Assembly: GCA_023428245.1 (NCBI GenBank) | Contig: JAEYYX010000127.1 | Location: 1-31,883, forward strand | From: Pseudomonadota bacterium | Lineage (GTDB): Bacteria; Myxococcota_A; Polyangia; Polyangiales; Polyangiaceae | DNA: 31,883 bases | Direction of reading: 5' to 3' | Notes under the pieces: generated by a model | What the model was told of the DNA's origin: nothing | Databases searched by the model: none | What the model saw: the letters and a program-made list of their open reading frames with translations, nothing else | Translations under genes and position numbers: made by a program | In this document: one piece after another, positions 1 through 9,021 of the stretch | Numbering within the stretch: position 1 is the first letter of the stretch | How the letters are laid out: each line of letters begins with the position of its first letter

Positions 1-28
1 TCACCACGTCTGGCTCAGCCACAACCCA

Positions 29-1981
29 GCTTCAATGGGGCTCTCGTGAGTTCACGAGAGAAGGTCAAGCTCCCAAACAACACGAAGTCGGCACGACTCA
101 AAGCTTCAATGGGGCTCTCGTGAGTTCACGAGAGAAGGTCTCCATCCCCTGAAACGCGGCCGGAGTGCTCTGCCCCAGCTTCAATGGGGCTCTCGTGAGT
201 TCACGAGAGAAGGCGATCGCGACCGATGAGCCAGGCGCATTCCGGCCCGGGCTTCAATGGGGCTCTCGTGAGTTCACGAGAGAAGGGAGGGCGTTTGAGA
301 CGTCGTTGGCGGGCATGCTGAGGCTGCTTCAATGGGGCTCTCGTGAGTTCACGAGAGAAGGTTCAGAGCATCTCGAGCGGCCAAGCGCCGCGCTTTGGTC
401 GCTTCAATGGGGCTCTCGTGAGTTCACGAGAGAAGGCTCCAATGTTCGGAGCGGCGACTGTTTTTCCCGGGCGGCTTCAATGGGGCTCTCGTGAGTTAAC
501 GAGAGAAGGGTCCAATACGCCGGGTCGCTCCGCCTTCGGGTGGACACTGCTTCAATGGGGCTCTCGTGAGTTCACGAGAGAAGGCTCACTCACTCCTCCA
601 CTTCGCGCGGAGGTCCTCGGCCTCGCTTCAATGGGGCTCTCGTGAGTTCACGAGAGAAGGCGCGAGCCGTGTCGCTCTCGAGATAACGCTCCGGCCGGCT
701 TCAATGGGGCTCTCGTGAGTTCACGAGAGAAGGGTCCGATCCGTCGTTGTTGAATTTGAACGTGCCCTGCTGCTTCAATGGGGCTCTCGTGAGTTCACGA
801 GAGAAGGGCTCGGCGTGAGGAACGCATCGAGCTTCGCCGGTCCGGCTTCAATGGGGCTCTCGTGAGTTCACGAGAGAAGGCCTCAAGACCGGACTCGAGG
901 CACTGAACCAGACCATCGCTTCAATGGGGCTCTCGTGAGTTCACGAGAGAAGGATGCATCCACCCGGCGCGAACCCGCCCAACGTATCGCGCCAGCTTCA
1001 ATGGGGCTCTCGTGAGTTCACGAGAGAAGGAGATCTACCCAATAGCCGATTACATATACGGAGGAGGCTTCAATGGGGCTCTCGTGAGTTCACGAGAGAA
1101 GGCACTAAGAGGCTGAGACGGGTCTGCGAATTTGACATGCTTCAATGGGGCTCTCGTGAGTTCACGAGAGAAGGTACTCGCTCGACACCGATGGCACCGG
1201 CAGACAGCTCCGCTTCAATGGGGCTCTCGTGAGTTCACGAGAGAAGGCCACGATGCTCGACACACCCTCAGCAATCGATCGGACGCGCTTCAATGGGGCT
1301 CTCGTGAGTTCACGAGAGAAGGACGGAAGCGGGTTGCCCTCAAGGTCTAGTAGTGTCCCGCTTCAATGGGGCTCTCGTGAGTTCACGAGAGAAGGTAGGC
1401 AGCCGCAGCCGCGGCACTGCCGGATCGTCCCGCTTCAATGGGGCTCTCGTGAGTTCACGAGAGAAGGACATGGCGCCTCATGCAGCGGCGCGGCTTCAAC
1501 CCGCTTCAATGGGGCTCTCGTGAGTTCACGAGAGAAGGCCTGTACGGCTACCCCCCAACCGACGTGCACGGGTAGCTTCAATGGGGCTCTCGTGAGTTCA
1601 CGAGAGAAGGTTTGCGGAGGATGAGCGCGCCCGAAATGAAGCGCGCACCGCTTCAATGGGGCTCTCGTGAGTTCACGAGAGAAGGCAGCAGGCGCTGCTG
1701 ACCGGGTTCGGCCGGGCTCAGGTGCTTCAATGGGGCTCTCGTGAGTTCACGAGAGAAGGCTGCTCGAGTTCGTCTTCCGTCGCTCCGTCATTGAGCTTGC
1801 TTCAATGGGGCTCTCGTGAGTTCACGAGAGAAGGATTGTGAGCGAGGCAGGAGCAGAGCGAAGACGCGGAGGCTTCAATGGGGCTCTCGTGAGTTCACGA
1901 GAGAAGGGTCAACGACCTGTGGGGGTTCATGCAGGCCGCGGCGACGCTTCAATGGGGCTCTCGTGAGTTCACGAGAGAAGG
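29..1981 (-). CRISPR. CRISPR array, 27 repeats, type I-G
   Basis: Twenty-seven 36-base repeats are separated by 26 spacers of 35 to 41 bases, most often 37. On the plus strand each repeat starts GCTTCAATGG and ends CGAGAGAAGG. All are identical except the one at 474-509, which has A for C in the GAGTTCACG part. Read on the minus strand the repeat ends ATTGAAGC, the usual 5' handle of type I crRNAs, and contains a near-perfect hairpin (CTCTCGTGA, two bases, TCACGAGAG). The cas2 side carries a leader-like region, so transcription from right to left is inferred. The leftmost repeat is not degenerate and bases 1-28 look like a truncated spacer, so the array probably continues outside the window. 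Processing would be by the Cas6 part of Csb2. Confidence 0.98.
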
Positions 1982-2285
1982 AGCCCTCGCCGTACGCCTG
2001 GAATTTCCGGGGGATGGGCGGGGGAATGCGAGCGGTTTCGAGAACGGGTGCATTTCGGAGGGGTGAGGGGTCGTAGATTGCGATAGATTCCTGCCGGGGG
2101 AGGGCAGGTAAGGGGTTGATTTTTCAAGGACCGGAGGCGGAATGCGAGCGGGTCCAGGGTTTTGGTGGCCACCGGACCTCTCGCAAGCCGTGGGACGGTG
2201 GAACGCCGGGTTCAGACAAGAGGAGGATAGCGCAGGTAGGGCGCGTTGAACAGGCAGGAGAGGCTAGGAACGCCGCCCGGAACGG
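1982..2285 (-). promoter_or_regulatory. CRISPR leader region
   Basis: This gene-free stretch lies between cas2 and the first repeat, where the leader of a type I array normally sits. It should hold the array promoter and the sequences read by Cas1-Cas2 during spacer insertion. Visible elements are a 13-base direct repeat (2023-2035 and 2139-2151) and a hairpin with CCTGCC/GGCAGG arms at 2090-2108. I find no convincing -35/-10 pair for the minus strand. Reading frames here look like chance frames. Confidence 0.7.
2023..2151. repeat. 13-base direct repeat in the leader
   Basis: GGAATGCGAGCGG occurs at 2023-2035 and again, without mismatch, at 2139-2151. The copies start 116 bases apart inside the leader. 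It may be a protein-binding or leader-anchoring motif for adaptation, or a trace of leader duplication; the function is unknown. Confidence 0.6.
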
Positions 2286-2576
2286 TCACACGACGACGGC
2301 CAAGCGCTCTGGATCGACGTAGGGTTTTCCGATCGCTTGGACGGCGCTGCCGCCGCGGCCTTCGACGCGGCCGAGCGAGGCGAAGAGGACTTGGTCTTCG
2401 GTCGTGAGGATGAGCTCGCTGAGCTTCGTCCGGAGCTCGACGAGCTCTCGGTGGCTGAGCTCACAACGAAACACGGAGAGCTGGAGGTGGTCTCCGTAGC
2501 CGAGCATGAGCTGGTAAACCTTTCGGAGCCGCTTCGGATCACAGATGTCGTAGGTCACAATATACGAGTGGCGCAT
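2286..2576 (-). CDS. cas2: Cas2, CRISPR adaptation protein
   Basis: The protein has 96 residues, the usual Cas2 length. It starts with the beta strand MRHSYIVTYD, in which D10 is the conserved metal-site aspartate, followed by an arginine-rich helix (DPKRLRKVYQLM) and the second strand LQLSVFRCEL, giving a ferredoxin-like fold. Cas2 forms the dimer at the centre of the Cas1-Cas2 integrase that inserts spacers next to the leader. The gene begins 11 bases after the stop of cas4-cas1 in the same operon and is the last gene before the leader, the usual I-G order. Its 3' end faces the leader, so cas transcription would run into the array. Confidence 0.97.
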   Translation of the reverse strand: MRHSYIVTYDICDPKRLRKVYQLMLGYGDHLQLSVFRCELSHRELVELRTKLSELILTTEDQVLFASLGRVEGRGGSAVQAIGKPYVDPERLAVVV

Positions 2577-2587
2577 CGTGGCTCCTT

Positions 2588-4453
2588 TCAGCGAACGCGA
2601 AAGCCTGGATAGGCGGGCAGCTCTCCGAGCAGCGTCCTCGAGAGCAGGCGGGCCTGAGTCTCGAGCACGCGCCGGTAGCTCAGCTTGTAGTCGAACACCG
2701 GGTGCGTCACGAGCTGGTCCATGCGGCGCTCGAACGCCTGAATGACCCGCTTTCGTGCAGCGTCTTTGAGCGAGACCGCCCCTTGGCCTTGTACGAAGTC
2801 GTCTGGCGCGACAACGCCTGTATTGATGACCGAGAGCACCGTCGAGTCTGCGACGATTGGCCGAAACTCCTCCATGAGGTCGAGCGCGAGGGAGGCTCGC
2901 CCGAAGCGAGGCTGGTGATAGAAGCCGAGAAGAGGATCGAGCCCGACCGCGTGCGCGGCCATGGTCGTCTCGCGTACGAGCAGCCCGTAGCAGAACGAGA
3001 GGAGCGCGTTCACGGGATCCTTTGGAGGTCGGCGGTTCCGTGCGTCGAAAGTGAACGTGGACTCGAGGTCGGCCTTGAGCATTCCCGAGAAGGCCTGGAA
3101 GTAGACGCGCGCGGCGGCCCCCTCGATTCCGAGCAGCGACTCGATCGAGGAGGCCTCTTCAGCCTTTCGAGCGAGCTGCTTCAGCTCCCCCAGGGTCACG
3201 TTCGAGAGGTCCCGATGATTCCGGCGAAGGAGCGTTCGACTATTCAGGACCTTCGTCTTGACGATGCTGCGGGCGAAGAGGAGACAGGTCTCCGGGTTCG
3301 TCGTCGCGCCGAACTGAGCGCTCTTTAGCTCAACGTTCTTCGTTTCATTGCCGATGGCCCGGCCGATCACCCAACCGCCCCAGGTCGCGAACAAGATCGG
3401 GATCCCTTCCTCCATGAGGCGGCGCTGAGCTTGCGCGGTCATTTGTACCGTGCCGAGCAGAGTGACGCTGGATGTGTTCGTGAGGCGGACTTCGATCGGC
3501 TTTTCGCCCGGCACAGTCACGATGATGCGCTCGCCGACCAGGCGGATCTGGGCTCCGCGTCCGCGCACGTAGAGCGGGATTTTGTCATCCCGAGCAGGGA
3601 AGAGTCGACGCACAGGGCGCTCGAAGTCAGGGCTCGGCTCGGGGCCTGCGAGACCCCAGGGATCGTCGCCGACATCGAAAGGATTCTCCTTTTCCTCCTC
3701 GTCCTCCTCCGGAAGCTCTTTGAGGGTGTTCACCTCGTCGGGCAGACAAATCCCCGAAAGCGAACAGCCATAACACTTCGGATCGTCTTCGAGAGGCGGG
3801 GGCACCTTGCCGCGCAAAGAGAGCTCACGAGCGCGTGCGACAGCTCTATGGACCACGAACTCGAGATCGGCTGTCTGCTCGACCGCTACCCGACGCCGCT
3901 CCGCGGCGAAGTAGATGTCTCCGCCTTCGCACTCGTAGCCATGCTCGCGGAGGAGGAGGACCTGAGCGGCGACCTGGGCTCGTTCGGGGAGATACGGGCC
4001 GCGGGCGGGCTCCTTTCCACGCTTATATTCGACGGGACAGACGTTCCTCCCGTCGACCTCGACGATGTCGATCTTTGCGGTGATTCCTAGCCTCTCGGAA
4101 GAGAGCCAGACGGAGCGTGCGGAATAGGGGCGCTCGTCCTCTTTCTCTTCCGTGGCCTCGTCGCCGCTCGCGCGGGTCTTCAGGACCTGAGGTTTTGCGT
4201 CGACGCGACGGTGCACGGCTTTGCCATCGACGGTGTATCGATTGTCGGCCCATTCCCCCTGGACCCATTCGAGATACATGAGCCGCTCACAATAGAGCAC
4301 CTCATTGATCATGCGCGCCGGCACTAGGTCGGGGATCGACCCCTCGCGGGGCGGCGCGAGCGGCAAGCTCTTGGCTCGCCCGATCGGCACCTCTCCAGAG
4401 ATCTCCTCGATTTCGTCCGCGCGCAGGGCTGCGCCTTCCTTCGCTTCCGCCAT
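2588..4453 (-). CDS. cas4-cas1: Cas4-Cas1 fusion protein
   Basis: This 621-residue fusion is typical of type I-G and ties PAM selection and prespacer trimming (Cas4) to integration (Cas1). The Cas4 part (about residues 45-240) has the iron-sulfur cysteines C55, C227, C230 and C236, and RecB-like nuclease residues H81, D129 and E142-Y-K144. An acidic linker (about 245-285) leads to Cas1, with metal ligands E444 (LLGIEG), H513 (GFYH) and D525/E528 (LALDLMEEF). The frame is open further upstream to 4648, but the sequence there is not protein-like. I chose ATG 4453 (MAEAKEG), which has AGGAG about 12 bases upstream. A 214-base gap separates it from the upstream cas8-like gene, so it may have its own promoter, though I see no clear one. 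It is the only cas1 in the window and must serve both effector modules. Confidence 0.95.
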   Translation of the reverse strand: MAEAKEGAALRADEIEEISGEVPIGRAKSLPLAPPREGSIPDLVPARMINEVLYCERLMYLEWVQGEWADNRYTVDGKAVHRRVDAKPQVLKTRASGDEATEEKEDERPYSARSVWLSSERLGITAKIDIVEVDGRNVCPVEYKRGKEPARGPYLPERAQVAAQVLLLREHGYECEGGDIYFAAERRRVAVEQTADLEFVVHRAVARARELSLRGKVPPPLEDDPKCYGCSLSGICLPDEVNTLKELPEEDEEEKENPFDVGDDPWGLAGPEPSPDFERPVRRLFPARDDKIPLYVRGRGAQIRLVGERIIVTVPGEKPIEVRLTNTSSVTLLGTVQMTAQAQRRLMEEGIPILFATWGGWVIGRAIGNETKNVELKSAQFGATTNPETCLLFARSIVKTKVLNSRTLLRRNHRDLSNVTLGELKQLARKAEEASSIESLLGIEGAAARVYFQAFSGMLKADLESTFTFDARNRRPPKDPVNALLSFCYGLLVRETTMAAHAVGLDPLLGFYHQPRFGRASLALDLMEEFRPIVADSTVLSVINTGVVAPDDFVQGQGAVSLKDAARKRVIQAFERRMDQLVTHPVFDYKLSYRRVLETQARLLSRTLLGELPAYPGFRVR

Positions 4454-4667
4454 AGGGCCGAGGGGCTCCTTCTTCCCCGTTGTTTTGGCTGTGGCCACCG
4501 CGAATGAACGGCAGCATGAGAAGAATACGGGCGCCCCTGCCGCGGCGAAACTGAACGGATGAGCGATTTGTGCGTCAGATTGCTTCTGTAAGTGAGGAGC
4601 GGCAAGGAAGGGGCGGCCTTCAAGACCCGTGGCCCCGCGCGACGCCATCGGAGGGCTGAGATTTGGT

Positions 4668-5666
4668 TTAGACCGGCCGCGCGGGGGCGAATGTCCCCGT
4701 GTAGCCGTCTGCCTTCTTGGTCAGACCTGCCTGGAGGAGAGTCGAGATGCCGAGGGCGCGACGCTCCGCGGTTTCGAGCTCTGTGAGGCGCGGATAGCCG
4801 ACGAGGGAGCGAATGGTGTCGAGGGTCGCGGGGCTCCCCCAAAGGGGCCAGGTGAACTCGCCATTGAGTCGACGACCTATGCAGGCGGTCATGACGGCGC
4901 GGGAGCCCGCGTTCGTGAGAGGAAAGAGGCGGAGCGCACGAAAGCCGAGCCATTCGTGGACCGGGAGAAAGCCTCGCTGATAGCCAGTATAGATGGCTCC
5001 GGGCGTGTCAGAGGCTGGGTCCCAATCGAGGGTACGCGGGGCTTCGTAGTCGACCGTCCCGAGGCGGAGAGCCTGTTCGATGCCGTCGGGAGTCAGATGG
5101 GCGCGGATGAGTTCGACTTGTTCCAAGAACTGCGCATTGCGCGCGGTCAGGTCGAGGAAGTTTCGCTCGACAGTGAGCTCCATGTTTACGTCGGTGTCGA
5201 CGGAGATCCCGAGCGAGAGATGGTCCTCTGCCGTGGCGGGCTTCTTGTTGACCTCCGTGACACCATCGCAGAACAGGGCCGCGCCATAAGCGAGTGATTC
5301 TTCGTCCTCGGCGCTTCGGCGAGCGCTGGACCACGCGCGCACGACTGCGAGCGGAGCTTTCAGCCCGCCCACTGCCTTCGGGCCTTGTTTCTCTTGCTTG
5401 ACGTACCGGAAGGTGAGGAGAGGTGATTCGTTCCAGCGTTTGCAGTCAGCGTGAATCACTTGCGCCAAGCTCTCCAAGGACTCGGCTCCGTGCAGAACGG
5501 GACGCCAAGCATCGAGCTGCTTCCACGACAGGCGCGGAGCCTGGCCGCCCTGAAGGTGCGCGTCGTCGAGAACCTGCAGGAGTCCGAGCGCAGCCAAGAA
5601 CCCGAGCGGAGTGCCGCCGTCGATTCCGGATATCGTCAGACCTGAGTCGTTCATGTTGTCGCTCAT
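4668..5666 (-). CDS. Small Cas8-like subunit of type I-G, copy A
   Basis: The 332-residue protein sits directly after cas3 and before the adaptation genes. Its N-terminus (residues 13-34) carries GID..TPLGFLAALGLLQVL, a pattern close to the start of the type I-G large subunits (Csx17/Csb3), which help recognise the PAM in the surveillance complex. It is much shorter than Csx17 (about 700 residues), and no Csx17 gene is present in the window, so it probably takes the Cas8 place; databases may call it Csb3-like or 'Cas3-extension'. Its ATG overlaps the cas3-A stop as ATGA, showing translational coupling. Copy B (19781-20707) shares the N-terminal motif and a similar C-terminus (GTFAPARPV against LSFAPSQGVW). 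Position and motif support the call; the exact family name is uncertain. Confidence 0.8.
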   Translation of the reverse strand: MSDNMNDSGLTISGIDGGTPLGFLAALGLLQVLDDAHLQGGQAPRLSWKQLDAWRPVLHGAESLESLAQVIHADCKRWNESPLLTFRYVKQEKQGPKAVGGLKAPLAVVRAWSSARRSAEDEESLAYGAALFCDGVTEVNKKPATAEDHLSLGISVDTDVNMELTVERNFLDLTARNAQFLEQVELIRAHLTPDGIEQALRLGTVDYEAPRTLDWDPASDTPGAIYTGYQRGFLPVHEWLGFRALRLFPLTNAGSRAVMTACIGRRLNGEFTWPLWGSPATLDTIRSLVGYPRLTELETAERRALGISTLLQAGLTKKADGYTGTFAPARPV

Positions 5667-8600
5667 GGCTCCTCCTTGGGGGATTCTTTTTCACTCTCTC
5701 GATGGTCGGCGAGGCGCAAAATTGCTTCGAGCCAGGCCAAGCCAAAGTGGCCGTACTTTCGTGTGAGCAGCCAGAAACGTTCGGCGATGCTTGAGTCGAA
5801 CCGCTCGAGTCCGTGCGCTGATGAACTCGTGAGTGTCACGCCGTCGAACTCCAGGGATACCGTTTGAGGCTCTGGATCGAGCACCGGTGGCGCAAACGGT
5901 CGACACCAGCCGTGATGCGAAGCGACCAGATGAAGGACGAGGTCCCAATCGTACGCCTGGTCTCGGAGCGAGATGCTGTCCTGAGCGAGGGCAACGGACA
6001 AAATCTCGTGGCGCATGCCCTTCGGATATCCGGAGCGCTCGCGGGCGCGGTCTCTCGCGGCCTGATCGGTCGCCGCGACGGCTGATTTAGCTAAAAGTGC
6101 TGGGGCGGCGGCTTCTTTCACCGGGTCCCCACCATGAAGGAGCAACTGGAAGCGGCGATCGGCTTTGCCGAGATCGTGGATGTATCCAGCGAGCGCGAGA
6201 TCTTCGGTGAGCTCTTGGGGAAGGCTCAAGGCAACCGCGAAGCGGCGAGCGAAATCGCGGACCCCCTTGAGGTGAGTCGTGAGGGAAACGGCCTCGCCGA
6301 GAAAGCTTCCTTCGTCGTCCTCCGTGGACGAGTCGGCAGCGTCGCTCACGATGGGCGCATGTCGGAGCTCGGGTAAGCCGAGAAGTTCGCGGAGTGCCGC
6401 TCGTGGCACAGGCCGCTTGTGCACTTGGGCGCGCCACGCGCTGTCCTGGTCCCTTGGAGCCTCATGCAGGAGTTCGACCGTATGAGTCGTGGCGCCGCGA
6501 TCGAAGTGCGCTAGGGCGACTCGGGTCCAGGCAGGCAGGCTTTCTGCAGCGAGGGTCTCCTGTCGCCATTCGCGGAAGGCTGCTCGCTCCGCAGCCCCGT
6601 CGCTTTCGTCCAAATCTCGAGTCAGAATTCGCGGGCCGGCGCGGAGACCTGCGTCCGCGGCCCAGCCCTTTACAACGTCGGGGTGCCAACGGAGCACGGC
6701 GCGGCCTTTTTGAAGGAGTTGCGCTTCGTCGCCACGGTCGACGACCGGAGCGATGCTTGCCGGATCCCAGGAAGCGAACTTCTCGTCCAAGCCGCCATAC
6801 GCGCTCGGCACGACGAGCGTGAGGCCCGGCTTCAAGTCGTCTGCATCTGTCAGCAGCCGCACCTCACCGCCGCGCCAAACGAGCGCAGAGGCAAGCGCTG
6901 AGTCTTCGATCTCGGGAGAGGAAGCTCCTTCGACATCGCCGAGCAAGACATCGGCTCCGCTCACCATTGTATCACTGCGCGCCCTCGCGGCCACCACGCT
7001 GAGCCATTGTTTCGCCGCCCAGAGTGGCACGCTGAGGGCTTCGAGCGAGCTCGGACGGACGAGCTCGAGCACTTCCCGGAGCTTGGGAAGCGCCTCCTTC
7101 GTCAGGTCCCCGGGAGCGATGTCGGCGCGCCAGACGATCTGGACCTCAGCCGTGCTCCTCCCGATGCCATGGAGAAATGGAGCGACAGGCGGATCCGCAT
7201 GGGGAGCGGGGGACGTTTGCGCCCAACGCTCGAGGTGGCTCGAAGTGAGCACGGGAGCCACGGAGCGCGGCGCAACAAGGGCGGTCTTCTCGCGCGTATC
7301 GAGCGCTTGGAGCAATGCGTTCATCGAGTCGATGCCGAAATCGACCACCGAGCCGTCTTGTTCATTCGACTTCGTGGCGACTCGGTTGAGAAAGGTCCAG
7401 GTGTCGCGGAGAGCGGTGCCGTAAATGGGGTCGGGCTCGGCTTTCTCATCGACGCTCCCCGAGCCGGCCAGAATGACCGCTTCCGTCGAGCCGAGATCAC
7501 CCAGCCGATCCAAGCGGCCGAACCGCTGCCGAAGAGCATCGAGGCTCGCGCACTCCGTGATGAGCGCGTCGAAGTCAAAGTCGGCGCCCGCCTCGATGGC
7601 TTGCGTCGAAACAACGAGCAGGCGAGGGGAGTCGCTGCTTCGAGTCCGGCCGGCCATGACCTGCTCGAGTACGGCGCTTTGCTTCTCGAGCCGATCCAAG
7701 GGGCGCATGCGGCCGGTCAGGAGGCTCACGGTCCAGTCTTGATTCATCGCCTCTTCAGCCAGCGAAGCGATCTTTCGAGCTGTTTCCACGCGATTGACGA
7801 TGATGGCGATGGCACGAGCGCTGCCTTTGCTGAGGCGTTCCGCTTCGCGCGCGGCGGCCTTGGCCATGGCCTCTCCAGCTTTCACCGGGTCACGGGGCGT
7901 ATTCACCTGACGGAGCAGAGCTGACTTCTTCCCGATGAGCCGTGAATTGAGACGAGGATTCTCGCGGTCCTTCTCGATGAGTCCGAAGGTGTCGCTCGAA
8001 GGGCTCGCGACCGTCGCTGACATGCGCACGAACTGGAGCGGACGGGAGAGCGAAGCGCTCGCTCCCTTCGAGTACCACTTGGAGAGTGCGTCGAGCGTGT
8101 CCTCAAAGGGCCGCGCGAGGTGCACCTCGTCCAGCAAGAGCAACGTATCCGAGCCGAGGAGCCCCGCATGCACCGAGCGCATGCGCTCGGAGACGCCGTA
8201 GCCGCGAAACAAGAGGCGCGAGCCTACTTGATCGACTGTGGAGGTGAGAATGACGGGTTGGCTCGGAGACTTGGCCCACTCCGACTCGCGCGGCATGCCG
8301 CCGCGCAGGATCGCGGGCAAAACAGGGAGCCCTCCGGAGTTGCCCGATAGGTCGCGCAGAGCTTTGGCCGCGTCCCGGAGGATGCCGTCCTTCGCCTCAG
8401 CGAGCTTTTTCGCGATAGCCCCGGCACGCTCGAAGGCCTGATCGACAACCACCCGCCTGTCCACGACGAGCACGATGCGACGCGATTGCTTTCGCTCTGC
8501 GGGGGGACGCGCAGCATCCAGCGCGAGCGCAAACACGGCGATATCGAGCGTGGCCGTCTTTCCCGCGCCTGTCGGCAAGTCGAGAGTCGAAGGCCAACCA

Positions 8601-8695
8601 GTCGCATGAACACGTTCGAGCAGCCGCGTCTGCCAATCGAAGGGCTCACGGCCCCAAAGGGCTTGGAAAAAGGCGGGGAAGGAGGAGGGGGTCAT
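5663..8695 (-). CDS. cas3: Cas3 helicase-nuclease, type I-G, copy A
   Basis: A 1010-residue Cas3 in the GSU0051 style, with helicase first and HD nuclease at the C-terminus. The helicase shows Walker A LPTGAGKT (40-47), a DEVH box (189-192), SAT (226-228) and motif VI QRFGRLDR (390-397). The HD domain has H840-D841, H927-H928 and D997, so both activities look intact. Cas3 is recruited to target-bound Cascade, unwinds the DNA and cuts one strand. The start is ATG 8695, which overlaps the stop of a small winged-helix gene as ATGA; the stop overlaps the next gene, also ATGA. In operon B the gene before cas3 is csb2, but csb2-A lies about 20 kb away, so this cas3 has been separated from its csb1-csb2 partners. 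It is clearly diverged from cas3-B, not a recent copy. Confidence 0.96.
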   Translation of the reverse strand: MTPSSFPAFFQALWGREPFDWQTRLLERVHATGWPSTLDLPTGAGKTATLDIAVFALALDAARPPAERKQSRRIVLVVDRRVVVDQAFERAGAIAKKLAEAKDGILRDAAKALRDLSGNSGGLPVLPAILRGGMPRESEWAKSPSQPVILTSTVDQVGSRLLFRGYGVSERMRSVHAGLLGSDTLLLLDEVHLARPFEDTLDALSKWYSKGASASLSRPLQFVRMSATVASPSSDTFGLIEKDRENPRLNSRLIGKKSALLRQVNTPRDPVKAGEAMAKAAAREAERLSKGSARAIAIIVNRVETARKIASLAEEAMNQDWTVSLLTGRMRPLDRLEKQSAVLEQVMAGRTRSSDSPRLLVVSTQAIEAGADFDFDALITECASLDALRQRFGRLDRLGDLGSTEAVILAGSGSVDEKAEPDPIYGTALRDTWTFLNRVATKSNEQDGSVVDFGIDSMNALLQALDTREKTALVAPRSVAPVLTSSHLERWAQTSPAPHADPPVAPFLHGIGRSTAEVQIVWRADIAPGDLTKEALPKLREVLELVRPSSLEALSVPLWAAKQWLSVVAARARSDTMVSGADVLLGDVEGASSPEIEDSALASALVWRGGEVRLLTDADDLKPGLTLVVPSAYGGLDEKFASWDPASIAPVVDRGDEAQLLQKGRAVLRWHPDVVKGWAADAGLRAGPRILTRDLDESDGAAERAAFREWRQETLAAESLPAWTRVALAHFDRGATTHTVELLHEAPRDQDSAWRAQVHKRPVPRAALRELLGLPELRHAPIVSDAADSSTEDDEGSFLGEAVSLTTHLKGVRDFARRFAVALSLPQELTEDLALAGYIHDLGKADRRFQLLLHGGDPVKEAAAPALLAKSAVAATDQAARDRARERSGYPKGMRHEILSVALAQDSISLRDQAYDWDLVLHLVASHHGWCRPFAPPVLDPEPQTVSLEFDGVTLTSSSAHGLERFDSSIAERFWLLTRKYGHFGLAWLEAILRLADHRESEKESPKEEP

Positions 8696-9021
8696 TTCTT
8701 GGTTGCCTTTTTTGGTCGAGGCGTTCGCTGCGTGGGCGCGAGTCGGTACTTCTGCAGGCGGCTGTTCGGTTTGTCGGGGATGGTCATTTCGATCGCTCCC
8801 TGTTCCAGCAAGTTGCGCACTGCGACATGGAGGTGCCCCGATGGCTTCTTCTGACCGAGACGACGCGCGAGGTCAGCCTTACTGAGCGGTCCTCTGGCGA
8901 GTGCATCGAGGAGGCGTGACTCTACCTGCGACTCTACCGAGACCCTGTAGGAGAGCCCTTGTGAGAAATTGTGCAGCGGCTGCTGCCCAATTTCTCTGGT
9001 CAGTCGCAGCTCCCAGTTCAC
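8692..9021 (-). CDS. Small winged-helix protein coupled to cas3-A
   Basis: The last 80 residues form a clear winged-helix domain: VESRLLDALARGPLSKADLA, then GHLHVAVRNLLEQGAIEM, then IPDKPNSRLQKYRL, and a lysine-rich tail. The same ending is common at the C-terminus of larger AlbA/Schlafen-type ATP-binding proteins and of some Fic proteins, so this may be a free-standing small regulator or the surviving end of a longer gene. GTG at 9021 gives 109 residues; no good ribosome site is seen, and the frame stays open further upstream with sequence that does not look coding. Its stop overlaps the cas3-A start as ATGA, the place where csb2 would be expected. A role in controlling cas3-A is possible but unproven. 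Confidence 0.6.
   Translation of the reverse strand: MNWELRLTREIGQQPLHNFSQGLSYRVSVESQVESRLLDALARGPLSKADLARRLGQKKPSGHLHVAVRNLLEQGAIEMTIPDKPNSRLQKYRLAPTQRTPRPKKATKK

Noticed and set aside
165..1624. Several plus-strand reading frames of 70-130 codons with a repeating QWGSREFTREG pattern
   Set aside because: They are translations of the CRISPR repeat and its spacers; the array explains them fully.
2702..4090. Plus-strand frames of 208 and 219 codons opposite cas4-cas1
   Set aside because: Antisense to the fusion gene, whose catalytic residues are intact.
4454..4667. A search for a promoter or a guide target before cas4-cas1
   Set aside because: TTCTGT occurs there, but only five bases of the mini-array spacer match and the PAM is wrong; no clear promoter was found.
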